Shown here piece by piece: positions 1 through 11,645 of a DNA stretch of 64,000 nt. The first letter of the stretch is position 1; each line of letters opens with the position of its first letter. The notes under the pieces are model-generated. The model worked only from the letters and a program-made list of their open reading frames with translations, had not been told where the DNA came from and did no database searches. The position numbers were made by a program, and so were the translations under genes. Source of the stretch: Gonapodya sp. JEL0774 (Eukaryota > Monoblepharomycota > Monoblepharidomycetes > Monoblepharidales > Gonapodyaceae); NCBI GenBank assembly GCA_027604505.1, contig JADIIX010000028.1, positions 1-64,000 on the forward strand. Reading direction: 5' to 3'.

Positions 1-44
1 CACCCAACACCCCCACCCCCACCAAACACCACACACCAATAGTA

Positions 45-66
45 CCACCCCCCCCCCCCCCCCCAC
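45..66. repeat. poly-C tract
   Basis: Near-uninterrupted C homopolymer inside a C/A-rich stretch at the left edge of the window. No coding signal is visible in the first hundred bases, and assembly of this tract may be unreliable. Confidence 0.8.
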
Positions 67-110
67 CCCCCACCCCTTCCCGTCCTCCTCCCCCCTTGCC
101 ACCGACTCAC

Positions 111-1071
111 CGACGTCCACGTTCGCCGCCTCGAGCACCGCCGCCACCTTCCCGTACCTGGTCCTTGTGCCCCCTGATCTCACAGCGGCTTCGTCCTCGT
201 CGATCTGCTGGAAGTGTGAGGGGAGGAGGGAGGGGAGGAGGTAGGAGATGCGGGTTGTGCGGGCGGGTGGGGAGGCGGGGGAGGCGGTGGAGGGGGAAGC
301 GGGTTGGGGTTGCGGGGGGATTGAGGGAGAAGGGGACGCGGGATGGGAATGGGAAGACGGGGTGGAGGTGGAGGTGGACAGACTGGGTGGGTGGGTGAGC
401 GGGTGGAGTTGGGAGAGTGGGGGCAGGGCCGTGGAGGGGTTCAAGGGAGTGGGAGACAGTGGGGGATGATGTCAGAGTTGCCTCACAGGGATCGAATGAG
501 TCCCAGGATGAGCGGAGTCTGATCTACGTCCTTCCCTCCCTCTGCATCCCATCCCATCCCACCCCATCACCCCGTCGACCCGACCTCATCCCCCATCACC
601 CCACCCCAACCCATACCACTCTCAAGTCTCAATTGCATGGGTCCGGCCGTTGTCCCGTACTCACGATCTGGGCAGTCTGGGACTGGAACTGCTGGCTGTG
701 CCGGTGGGCGACTTTGCCATTGATCCTGCGTTGTTGCTCCACCAGGACGCGAGTGCGGATGGAGATTGCGGGAGGGAGAGGGATGCGGGGTGCTGGTGTG
801 GCGCGGGTGCTGCGGGTGCTGCGGGATGGGCGTTGGAGTGGGACGAGAATGACAGCGTTCGTTGTGGGAGCGACGACGACGCGAGCGCTGCGGACGATGA
901 CGTCAATGAGCGCCGTGGATATGGCGGAGTGGCTGTGCCGCTGTTCACACTGGACATCGCATCGGGGGCGGCGCGTTCGATGGGGGGCTGGGGGCGCGGC
1001 ACGTGGAAGGGGGCGACGGCGGGTGGTGACACATACCCTCCATCGACCGTGGTCACAGATGGACTGTGCAC
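111..1071 (-). CDS. Unresolved low-complexity protein gene, partial
   Basis: An open stretch on the minus strand runs from an ATG at 1071 to a clear donor (GTGAGT) after 665. It encodes about 135 residues rich in Ser, Pro and Ala, with one WW dipeptide and no domain I recognise. Further along the strand a second open stretch ends at another GTGAGT donor after 111. It is preceded by a pyrimidine-rich acceptor near 195 and reads with normal composition (motif QIDEDEAAVRSGGTRTRYGK). The phases of these two stretches do not join directly, so at least one more splice must lie in the C/T-rich sequence between 200 and 660. The gene probably continues beyond the left edge. No function is proposed. 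Confidence 0.3.
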
Positions 1072-1786
1072 ACCAGTTCCGGTGTCACTGGTCGTCGTCC
1101 CCCGTCGATTGGAAAGACGATGGGCACAAGCAATAACTATGGCGAAGCCGCTACGGGCGTACCAAGTGGGAAACTCGTGCTTTGCCGTGATGCTTGCGCG
1201 GTGGCACTTATCACCAACCCGTCACCACAAATTCCTTTTCAGTGTCGCACCATGTTAATTGAATTTATCCTCCACTAGGGAGATAATGTTTGAAGGGAGT
1301 ACGGTTCCTTTTTTTTGCTCTTCGTTAACCACCAAATAATATATGGATGCCCCGCAGCGCCAAAAATGCATTGCGGAATGTCACCAATTGCGGACCAACC
1401 TGGCCAAAAAGAACAAGCCCACATTCGCAGCTATTCCGGGCCAGGATTTGCCCAATTTTGCCCAATAATGTGTAATACGGACCCTCGCGCCTCTCGCCTC
1501 TGTGGGTGGTCCACATCATCCACATATAACCCCACTGCGATATACAGCACATCACCAGACAACCGAGTAAATGTCTTTTGTACTTGGTCGATTGTTTTCG
1601 TTTGTAATCCTGCATTGAAGATTGATGTCAATTTTGGCATCACAGCCATCAGTACAGCCACCTCTAAGTTGGGGAGTAAATTGTGGGCCAGGGACGATCG
1701 CCGAGCAACTAAACAACTCTGATTCCAAGTGGAGCCACACTTTTCTTTTCATTCGACCTTTTCGACCGCACGAGAGAAGCAAACAA
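1072..1786. other. Intergenic region, divergent promoters
   Basis: Lies between the start of the minus-strand low-complexity gene and the start of the LRR-SH3 gene. Short open frames here have no domain signal. I see no RNA gene. Confidence 0.5.
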
Positions 1787-3810
1787 ATGCGCATTTCTTT
1801 CCTCTTCATCCCACCCTCCGCTGCCCTGGCTCTCTGTCTGCGTTCCTTGTCCTCAGGGCTCATCGTGGGTGTCGGGGCCCAATCCCTCGCGCAAGATTGC
1901 GCAGTTTTTGAGCAACTCTACACGCAATCAAACATTGCTTTGCCCTGGACACCTGGAAACTGCTGCACTTCCCGGGATCCAAACATCACCTGCACCGCTG
2001 GCCGTGTCACCCAGGCAGATCTGTGGACCAGGGGCCTCAAAGGTCCCATCCCTTCGCTGGCTCAGCTCTCCCAACTCCGGGACCTCGGCCTCGGCAACAA
2101 CCAGCTCACCGGCTCCATCCCCCCGCTCGCTTCCCTCGCCAACCTCAGGTACCTCCACCTCGGCCAGAACCTGCTGACAGGTCCCGTCCCCTCCCTCGCC
2201 TCACTCCAGAACCTCCAGTACCTCTGGCTCTACAACAACCAGCTCTCTGGCAACATCGACGGCCTCATCCCTCCCTCCGTCGCCACCTGTGTTCTCTCCC
2301 AGAACCCCGCTCTCTACAGCTGCCTCGGCGACGTTCCCGCAGCCTGCAGGGACACCGTGCAGATCATCACAGCGGGCGCAATCTGCCTGAATCCGACGAC
2401 CGCGTCCACTGATGTTGTCTCCCCGGCGTCCTCATCTCCATATGGAGTGTCGACCACACCTTCTCTACCCACCACCTCTCCGACTGTTTCGACTCCGAGT
2501 GCAACGACCCTGCTTGCACCATCCACATCTGATCAGGCGCTCACATCTCAGTCGCCCACAACGTCTCAGGTGTCCCCGTCTCAGTCTTCCACTCCTCAGA
2601 CGTCCACTCCTCAGACGTCCACCTCTCAGACGTCCACCTCTCAGACGTCCACCTCTCAGCCACCAGCATCTCCGACCGACACAGATTCGTCGCAGACCCT
2701 TCAGCCGCCCGTCATCGGGGCGATCGCTGGTGGATCTCTGGGTATCGTCGTGCTGGGCTCCTTGCCCTTTTTGTGGCGCTTCCGGGCCCGGAAACGAGCT
2801 CAAAGTGGGAAGACGGGACGAGGGAACGAGCTCGCAAACGTACCGACCAACGGGAGCAGATCCTCGTCTGCCACACTCACACAGGTCAAGTCGAAGAAAA
2901 ACATCCCGGGGGTTTGGGGCGGGCCTCTTTGCCGTACCGTGTTGAAATTTTCGGCTTTGTTCTTCCCAGCAGATGTCGTCCGTGGCTCAGAGTTACCAAT
3001 TACTGGACGTACGGGGGTCGAGTACGCCGTCCAGTTCCGTTTCGGAGGGCTCAAGGGGAGTTCCCGAGAGTGTGTCTGGCCAAAGTGGCGAACTCCTCCA
3101 AGGCCCGTCGAGAGTTCACGTCGTTGGCGGGAGCGCGGTGAGTAAGAGTGAGAACCTCCCCCCCCACGTGTTTGTGTCAAGGACATGCGTGTTCTAAAAC
3201 GCTCGAGCTACGTGTTGTGCATAATTCGTTCAGGTGCCCCACGCCGCTTTCGCCGCCCTTGTCGGCCCGTTGTTGAGCAGCTCTCCTTCCGTCCATCTCC
3301 CATTGAACGTTGATCCTCTGCGCGTGGAATACAGTGTACGTAGATGTTTCTTCGACTCATCCACGTTGATCAACAAAAATTTCTACTTGGCTCACACGGG
3401 TCTCCACGTTTCCAGTATCGTGCCAAGGCCAACGACGAGCTCACCGTCAACCGCGGAGACATGGTCAAGCTCAAGGTCGTTTTCAAAGACGGATGGGGCA
3501 TGGGCATCAATTTCGCAACGGAGGAGTACGGGATGCTGCCTCTGTGAGTTTCCCCCCCCTGATTGCCCACTGTTTGAGTCACCCCTCTCGCCCGATGCTC
3601 CAAAGCCGTTTCCCCCCCCGCAGTGAATGCCTCCGCCTCGAAACCAGGACCCAGCTGCCGTTCTTGGGCCCCAGCGTGCGTATCGAGTCGATGATGGCGT
3701 GGGAGCCGCTGCAGCAGGCTGGATCGGGCGAGATGATGAGTCTGGTGGACGTGCAAGGGTCCGCCGGGACCCGGTCGGCGTCTTCGAACAGTACACTGCG
3801 GTCGACGTAA
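1787..3810 (+). CDS. LRR-transmembrane-SH3 surface protein
   Basis: Five exons close in frame (1787-2884, 2973-3137, 3234-3335, 3416-3543, 3624-3810) and give 559 residues. The product starts with a hydrophobic signal peptide. A Cys-Cys leucine-rich-repeat cap follows (about residues 60-85), then three plant-like LRRs with the N-N-Q-L-T/S-G core (about 85-150). Next comes a Ser/Thr/Pro/Gln stalk with an internal tandem repeat, a single membrane segment near 309-330 beginning VIGAIAGG, a basic stop-transfer patch, and a cytosolic tail. The tail ends in an SH3-like fold with the ALYDY-type start (VEYSYRAKANDEL), the DGWGMG core and a YGMLPL end. I infer an outside sensing or adhesion domain coupled to an inside Pro-motif binder. 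The start was chosen at 1787 because the longer in-frame start at 1622 puts the signal peptide internally. Confidence 0.8.
2586..2660 (+). repeat. 15-bp coding tandem repeat
   Basis: About five copies of a 15-base unit (ACTCCTCAGACGTCC and variants) encode a repeated S/T-Q-T-S pentapeptide in the extracellular stalk of the LRR-SH3 protein. Near-identity of the copies suggests length polymorphism. Confidence 0.85.
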
Positions 3811-4877
3811 AGTTGTGTCACGGTGGTTTTGATTTTTATTGTTGTTGTTGTTGTTGATGGTGGTGGTGGTGTTCAGATGAATCTTGTACGTGGATATAGT
3901 TGGATCTGATGATCTGCCCGAGTGACTGTACTGCTGGGCTTGAAATGCTGTAGCACATCCACGTCGTAGAACAATATGTATGAGAGTAGCGTCGAACAGG
4001 GACGCATTTATCGTATGTCGAGTGCGCTTTGCCCGGGCGTGTGAGGATGTCAGATTTGTTCCGTCGGTTCTGCATTCCGGCGATCCGTTCGGCACTCCAA
4101 AAAACCCCTTCCCCCCCCCAGAGATTGAAGTCGCCATAACATGCACAAGGATATTCTATTCCCCTAGGAGTCTCTGATGGCGATGTCGTCGCCAATTTTT
4201 CGTGGTCCAACGGCTCCCGACCGCGTGTGGACGAGCGATAGCCCCGGCCGCACCACAATTACCGGTAACCAGATCGCGCGCGATCATCCCAGCGACCATG
4301 TCTACCGGTACATAGGATCTGATTTTCGTCTGCGTTGAGCTCACTGAGGAGTCCGTTCCAAGCAACTTTGGGATGTGATGCGAACGGAAGGATCGACGCT
4401 GGCCGGATCCGTGCGCACGGCGGCACGATCTGGCTGGTCCGTACGGAGTTGAGACTCAAATTCTGACGCGGTATGTGGCATAGAATTGGTATTGCTAGAA
4501 AGCGCGGAATCTGGATAAAGCAAAGGAATGGGGTGGAGTGACCCGGGAGCATCAAGGGGACCCTTCATTTGTGCGAGAGTCCCGGAGCTGCGAAGTGCGG
4601 GTGAAACTAATTGACCCACTTGTTTTATCCGATTACTTCTTTTCTGTCAAGTGAGGTTTCGCCTCATCGAGTGTACCTGTACGTTTCCAAAGCACAACAC
4701 ACTCCACTATTACATCCGCGTCACCACCGGCCCCGACCCAGGCACACCAAGAGCCTCTTGGCATCAGCAGCCAAAGTTGTTGTGTTCAATATATGCGGTT
4801 CCCCCAAGCTTTTGCTGAGCAGTTTCAACCATGGTGAACGCGTCTGGGTGGGGTCGGGTGGGGTGAGTGGCTGTACA
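3811..4877. other. Intergenic region with (GTT)n/(GGT)n microsatellite
   Basis: Begins with the 3' end of the LRR-SH3 gene. A simple GTT then GGT repeat lies at about 3839-3870. The remaining sequence holds only short, composition-poor open frames on both strands. Confidence 0.5.
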
Positions 4878-4895
4878 GAGCACCGTCAATGGACG

Positions 4896-5022
4896 CATGT
4901 ACGAGTGCAGCCTTCTTCCTGAAGTCGAGCTCACGTCGTCAATGAAGTATCGCAAGGTCGAATACCAGAAGGAAGGTTACGGGAAAGCCGACTATTGGCT
5001 TCCTCCACATGGGTGAGTTGTT
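4896..5022 (+). other. Possible coding exon, unrecognised
   Basis: An open frame starting at an ATG near 4896 reads about 42 residues of balanced composition, ending in a Tyr-Trp-Leu-Pro-Pro-His-Gly run, and stops at a good donor (GTGAGT). Such composition and a clean donor are what a real exon shows here, but I find neither a convincing next exon before the neighbouring minus-strand gene nor a known family. It may belong to a short gene or be chance. Confidence 0.3.
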
Positions 5023-5282
5023 GAAGCAGGTTCAGATAGCCAAACATTAGTCAAGAAAGGGAGACGAATTAGTGTGGGAACAACCGAGGAGATTCGAACA
5101 CTGCTGGACTCTGTTCAACGTTTGCCTAGTATATCAACATTCTTCCTTGTTTTCCCTCTCTCTTTTCGTTACACATCTCTTTAATCTCTGAAAAAGAAAG
5201 AAACCTCATTGGCAAAACCACCACTCCCACTTCCACACCTCTCCAAGCCTCCACCACACCATCCACCCCGCACTGCCCAAGC

Positions 5283-8200
5283 TCACTCCTCAACCTTCAC
5301 ATCGTACGCCCTCGACCCCCACTCCTCCGGGACGTCCTTTACCACACCTCCCTTTCCCACCTCACCTCCCCCAACCACAGTCTTTCCCACAACCTCACCG
5401 GCCTCCCTCGCCCTCCTCACCGCCTCCCGGGTGATCCGCCGGTCCAAAGAACGGATCGTCTCGGCGAGGACCGAGTTGAGCGACTCCTCGACTTTGGTGC
5501 GGAGGAAGGTAGCAGTGAGGGGTTTGAAGACGGTGTAGAGGGTCTGAGGGGGGGGAGGGGAATCGGTGTGTTACAGTAAATGTCAAACACGTTACACCGA
5601 GTACGTCGTGCGCCGTTGTCCGGGATCCACCACAGGTACGTTAGCGAAACCCCCATCCACCACCCTTCCAATTTGCTCTCCTTCCACCCACACGCACGTA
5701 CATGTCCAACCCAACCCCCTAATCTCTTACCCGGTCCCTGCCACGCACCCTTCAGCTCCCGATCCCCCATTGCTTCCCCTCAAACTCACATCATGTCTCG
5801 TATCATGAAACCTGGTATCGATCTCATCGATCATCACCTCGCTGCGCACCAGGTTCAAGGCGCCGCCGTCCTCGCTCCCGGAATATTCCCCGCCCGGAAC
5901 ACGCGGCTCCAACACTAGGTGGACAGTCATGCCAGTGTCGGAGACGATGTCGAAGTCGAGGAGACCGACCTGCCGGGGAACGGAGGAGGAGAAGAAGGAG
6001 CGTGTGCGTGAGTGGGTGGGGTTGAAGGATAGGACGCAACGGGGGTGGATCGAGGAACGCTCAAACCCCGCCCCCTCACCCACCCGGCTCGATCTACTCA
6101 CATCGGCCATCCTCACCAATCCATCTTTCTTGTTGTAGTAGAACACAATATCTCTCGCACTGGACTGGATCTTTGATCTACGGAAATTCACGACCGAACC
6201 AAAACAAGTTCAGCTCGAACACAAGTGCAACCAACCTTCGCCCGCCCCGCCAGTACACCCCCCACACTCCCCCACCACCCACATGGTCACGTCCACCACG
6301 GTCCTCCCCCTCTCCCCTGCCTCTTTGTTCGCGTCGAACACGGTCTCGGTCGACACGCGGATGTACGACGGGAGAATGTTGGTGCTCTTGAGGAGGATGT
6401 TATCGAGGATGTAGTGGACAGAGGGATCGTCACTGGGGGTCAGTAGGGAGAGATGGGAGGGGAGGGGAGGGGGAGACGGGGAACGGAAGCGAGCGAACAG
6501 AGGGGCGGAGTGAGAGAACGAAAGGGATACACAAAAAACAAGTTAAATGAGTGAGCACGGCAGAAAGGAAACCATGCAGTTATTAAAATCAATGCACCAC
6601 CGATGATCTTGTAGGTCTCATCCACCCACTACCCTCCTCCCCCAACGCAACTCACTATTCCACTCTCCCCAACGGCACGTACGTCATCCCCTCCACCAGC
6701 ACGGGCACCACCTTTCCCACATCCCTCAAAACTCCTGGCTTCACCGTCGGCCTCCCTTGATCGTCGAGGAACATGTCCCGGACCAACCGGTCCACGTCCG
6801 TGGCGAGCGTGGACGCGGCAGTGGCCGTCGGAGAGGCGCGGAGGGACGTGAGCAGGGACTGGGAATCGGTGAGTAGGCGGGACAGGGCAGGACGGGAATT
6901 GGAGAGGAATGTGTTGCGCAGGCGGGAGATGAGAGAGAGGGCTTGGTTCGTGTACTCTTTGCGGCGTGGAAATCCCGCGAGTAGTGGTGTTGAGGTAAGG
7001 GAAGCGTCAGGAGTGATACCAGTCATCATCAGCAGCACACTCTATTTCAGGGTCCACAAAGGAAACTCACCTTCCACATCCACCCCCTGATTGTTTCCCC
7101 CCTCGACCACGTCCTTGTATCCCCTCTGCGCAAACTCGCGCGCATCGGCGAGTACACCCTGAACCTCCACGTCCCCCGCGGTGGCGTCGGCAAGTTCCCG
7201 CACTTGAGAGAAGAGAGGGGTAAGAGAGGTTGAAGAAATGTTTTCGAGAAGCTCCTGGGCGGCTGATCGGGAGTGCGGAGGATTCCGTAAGGATCGGACA
7301 AAGATGGAGGAATTGACGAGACAAAGCATACCTTGGAATGCCTTTTGAGCATCGCTCTGCGCTTCAACGGTCGTCTGGGGTTGCAAGGAATGGAGCGAGT
7401 GGTGAGGATCAGGAACTTACACAGAAGTGGGCTGCAACGGCCCGATGCTTGCACGGAGAATGAAGGACGAACTCAACAACCCACCTCTCGGGCGCCAGAC
7501 GAGAGGGCTTCGAACCCCTTTTGAATCTTTCCAGCGGCGTCGACGATGAGACTGTGTGAGAAGCGCGAGTCAGTGTTCTGTCTCACCCTCGAACCGACAC
7601 TAACGACAGCTTCCCACTGACCCGACCAGATCCCCCCACGCCCTCCTGAAATCTTCCCGCTGTCCAAACCCGTTTATCATTAACTCTTTCCACCTCTTGG
7701 CCAACTCCTCCTGCTTCTCCCGAGGGATCTCCATCCCGCTGAGATCCTCCTTGGCCTTGTCGGCCACTTGCTTGGCTCGCTCAACCACCTCGTTTGCCAC
7801 ATCAGAAGCGGTGACGTCTCCGCTACGAATTTTTTCCACCTGACCTCGAGCTGAGGGGGGCAGCTCCTGCTTCACAGCTTCCACCACATCCCCGACCTGC
7901 TTGCGTGCCGACTCGGCCACATCGGAGAGACTCTTGTCCCCTCGCGCGGCCGCCAACACATCCTCACGGAACTCGCTCGTCTCTTCTTTGGCCTTGTCCG
8001 CGACGCGATCTTGCGCTGACTTGTCTTGAACTCGGTCAGAGACATCCTCGGCGGCTTTGGATGCTCCCGCTCTGTCCGCGTGCTTTTTGGCCCGGTGTTT
8101 CGCTTTGCTGGTATTGCGCTGCACATCCTCTGGGACTTGCTTTTCGACGGTGTCGGAGGCTTTGGAAACTCCTTGTGTTGCTATGGCGGATCATAATGAT

Positions 8201-9786
8201 ACATGTATCAAGATAAGACATGCGTGATCAGCATGGCGTTCGATCGTGAAAGCGTGTGATAATGTTTTAGTGCTTTAACTCACCTTTTTCACTCGTCTCT
8301 TTGATACGATCTCCGACGGGCTTGTCACCGGCCTGGAAAAGAGTCTGAATATGGGTGGATTCCCGTCACACCTGTTACCTGTTCGGTTTTGTGGAGAAGA
8401 GCTTCTTTCCACCTCCGGGTACGTACCTTGCGAACTTGATCTGCGGTATCTGCTAATGTTGATTGCACATCGCCCGCGCTGTCTTTAAGCTCCTGCTGCT
8501 TGTCTTGGTCCTTGATGAGATCCGACGCGCGCTTGGCTGCTTCGGCGAGATTTTTGCCCGTATCGCCACCTTGAGTTTGCAAACTACATCGACAGGGCAA
8601 AAGGAGAGTGTATGTGCGTATAATTTAAGATTCCTTTGGTACGGGAACAACAACTGCAATGCACGGAGTCTAGGCAATACCCACGTTTCAATGACGAGGT
8701 CGAGAACGTCGCTGAGGATGTCGCGGAACTGCTCGGAAGTGGCGAGGAGACGGGCGATGTGCGTGGCGCGGTCTGGAGTACGTGAGAGTGCGTCAGCATG
8801 CGTAGTTAGTAGCGACATTCTCGACTTCGAGTGCGAGAAGGAGTGTCTCCTCACCGACAGAATCTCGGAGGTTTTGCATGATTGACTATCAAGAATTCGA
8901 ATTTGGTCAGTCTGGGGGGTTCGTTTCGTGGAGCGAGATTTTATAGTTACTCACCGCCGCCTCATTTCTGGCATCAATTGGTACATCTTGACGTTGAGCA
9001 CTCTCTATAGTATGTGGTGGAGTATGCGTAAATGCAATCCAAAGCAGCTTCTCCATGTAGGACTGTAGTACCTGCGATAGTTTGACTCGCCCTCGATGTG
9101 TAGAAGATGAGCTAAAATCCACAGATCTAGGTGAAATAAATGCACTAGTTGCATCATACTGCACGCTAATCTCACCCGTTGAAGTTGATCTTGAGGGTTG
9201 GCTTCCGTAAGCAGCCTCTTCGTGGATTCGGCAGCTCTCGAAAAGTCAGACATAACCTACACATTGCCAAAGCAGCCAAGTAAGCTTTATGATACAAACG
9301 TTCTTGTGCTCGCTCGGGAGTATACCTTTTTGCCTTCCGGCCCCATCTCTTTGCTCTTTTCCTTCAACTTGTCGTCTGATTCGAGCTTCTCGATAAACCC
9401 AACAGCCTGTGCAGTGGTCGGAAGTTTTCCGTCGCGAGCCGCCTCGGCCACTTCGGACAGCTTCTGTGCTCTCTGTCTCTCCTCGTCTTCAGGAGCATTT
9501 GCTTGAACTTGCACTTGTCCGCTGGTAAGTGTACGGTGAACGTGTTAATATTGGAAGGAGGGACGGATGACGTAAGCTGTCACAAAAACCTTCGAATACC
9601 CGCGACGATTTGGTCAACGTGCTCTGGTTTCGCCTAGAACGTAGAACAGGATGATGATAGTGCCCGTGTGAGAAGAACTGTCGAACAGAAAGACCCGCAG
9701 AAAAAGCCCAGATCTGGGAACATTACACAAGCACGAACCTCCACGGAAGTGTCAATGATCAACGTTTGCTTTTCGGTGTTCGACAT
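5283..9786 (-). CDS. HAM1-like (TULIP-type) lipid-binding family protein
   Basis: A gene of about fifteen exons, with ATG at 9786 in a short exon (MSNTEKQTLIIDTSVE) and stop at 5283-5285. The N-terminal part has the LPTTAQAVGFIEKLES helix and the EQFRDILSDVLDLVIE helix. A long Lys/Ala/Asp/Glu-rich helical stretch (about 7600-8150) follows with DKAKE-type repeats, like LEA proteins. After a PRRKEYTNQ segment, the second half matches the fungal HAM1-like N-terminal domain order. That order is a YVPLGRVE strand, a DPSVHYILDNILL strand, an RDIVFYYNKKDGLVRMAD strand, GLLDFDIVSDTGMTVHLVL, MIDEIDTRFHDTRHD, and a final amphipathic helix around TVFKPLTATFLRTKVEESLN. This family is placed in the TULIP superfamily of lipid carriers. 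The lipid role is inferred from that placement. Some central exon borders are uncertain. Confidence 0.7.
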
Positions 9787-10021
9787 AATGGTGCGTGTAG
9801 AACAAAGAAACGAGATGGTTGTGGTTGAGAAGAAGATCGGACTCGACAACTGCAGGGGGTTGTCGAGTGAAACCTTGATTGGGTTTTTGAACTCTCAGCC
9901 CAGGGCCACGTCATCTCACTCAAAACTTTGGCACTGGTACCACGTGTAATGTTGCCACTCAAGCGCAAAGTGCCTTCAAACATTTAATCGATAAGCAATC
10001 GCTGATACGCAGACATACACA
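9787..10021. promoter_or_regulatory. Shared divergent promoter region
   Basis: Only 235 bases separate the start codons of the HAM1-like gene (minus) and the membrane SDR (plus), so both promoters must lie here or overlap. No specific element was recognised. Confidence 0.5.
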
Positions 10022-11645
10022 ATGGCTCGCAACTACATAAGGAGCTCGGGATTTAAGAACCTCCTTCTTGAAGGAAGCGCCAACGAGTCGCTGAGGAATC
10101 TGGTCACTGCAACTTTGAACGTACCAGTGCAGGCAAGTTGCAACAATGACATAATCAATCGTGAAACTGCTGATAAAATATTGAGCACTCTCTAAACTGG
10201 CGTTATTTCTCAGCTTCTTACTATTCCATTGAGCGCATTGCTCTTTGCCAAGGCAGTCGTTCTTGGTGGTCTCGGATTGAGGAGAGTGCCCAAGGTACGT
10301 ACAGAGTGTGCGCATGAGACGGTGCATTGGGGATTCGCGACAATCGATGAAAGAATGGTGAGATGATTGTGCCTTTGTCAGAAACGCCCCAACAACATCG
10401 TGATCACCGGCGCGAGGTAAGCATTCAAAAGTATCAGTGGTATCTACCGTTGTTGAAGAGATTCAACCGTAGCTCAGGGATTGGCGAAGCTCTTGCGCTT
10501 GAATTTGCGAGGCCCGGTGTGAACTTTTCTCTCATTGCCAAGGACTCCGGTATGATCCACGATTGTAACAATGACCTCATTGATAAAGGGAACCTTCTTT
10601 TCGGTAGCACGCCTCGAGAAAGTTGCAAGAGATGTTCGAGACAAGGGAGCTGAATGCGAGATCGCGGCGATTGATATTGACAACAATCTGTCTGGAGCGC
10701 TCGAAAAGTGTGTAAGCTCATACACAGCTGCGAACAATAAAGGTCTCCCATTTTGTCCCGCCTCCTTTCAGGTATCTTTTTGAGTTTGACGATCGACATC
10801 CCGTTGATCTGGTTATTGCAAGTGAGCTTGGTGTCGCTCCCGGCGTGATTGTCGATCTAGTGAACACAACCAACTTCTGTGTTATGGTCAGACGCCGGCA
10901 CAACAAGCTACGACTACGATCTGAACCAAGATGTCCCCAGCATTGCGTGGGAGGATGCTTACGAGAGAATACTATCGGTCAATGTCCTCGGTACGATCAG
11001 AACAATCAATCCATTTTTGAAAAGATTTGCCGAGAGAAGGTCGGGACAAGTGAGCTTCTGCGGACTACCTCAATGGGTTGCTTTGCTGCTGATGCAATGT
11101 TATGTAAAGCAATGACACTAATGTGCATTTCGACCCTTATTACCCAGATCGTCATGACTTCGTCCATCAATGCACTTGTGGGCCCACCGAATCAAGTATT
11201 CTACAATGCTTCCAAGGCCGCTGTCTATTCTTTAGCACGAGGTGCATATTTTTACCAACGTGCAAGCAGGCGCTTCCCCTCTGCTGATCTGATCGTTTTC
11301 ACCACAGATCTCCGTTATGTTCTGCGCCCGTACGATGTGTTTGTCAGCGCAATTTTGCCCGGGTTCATTGATACACGCATGAGTGAGTATCGTTGCATTT
11401 CGCCCTATCATGGTTAAACGCATTCGATTTGTCCTCCAGCCGAGCCCATGAAAAAAGACTCCCGCGGCGCTTCCACATTCCCGAATATCATGTTTGCTTC
11501 ACCCTCAGTTGTTGCGGCGGGCTACAAGGCAGGTATCCTCCGGGGCGACTTCCACATCACATCTCCTGCGAGCCAGATGATCCAACAGTACGTGGCGCAT
11601 TCACTTCCCAGTCTCTTGCTTGACTGGTACACAGCAGCCGTGTGA
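10022..11645 (+). CDS. Membrane-anchored short-chain dehydrogenase/reductase
   Basis: Ten exons (10022-10132, 10214-10294, 10382-10416, 10473-10549, 10608-10707, 10772-10821, 10892-11049, 11148-11241, 11308-11382, 11440-11645) join in frame to 328 residues. An N-terminal hydrophobic helix (LLTIPLSALLFAKAVVLGGL) precedes the Rossmann fold. The fold has the cofactor loop TGASSGIG, the NAG turn (DLVIANAG), the catalytic Ser strand (IVMTSSINALVG) and the YxxxK pair in YNASK. The C-terminus is again hydrophobic, which suggests an enzyme facing the cytosol from the ER membrane, as in ketosphinganine reductase (KDSR/TSC10) and DHRS7-type SDRs. The substrate cannot be read from sequence. The first intron uses a GC donor (CAG|GCAAGT) in this model. 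Confidence 0.8.

Noticed and set aside
2412-2945. Arg/Pro-rich alternative frame within the LRR gene
   Set aside because: A frame-shifted reading of the Ser/Thr stalk repeats; the LRR-TM-SH3 frame explains the region.
7485-7505. tRNA B-box-like GCTTCGAACCCC
   Set aside because: It lies in a coding exon of the HAM1-like gene and has no cloverleaf or A box upstream.
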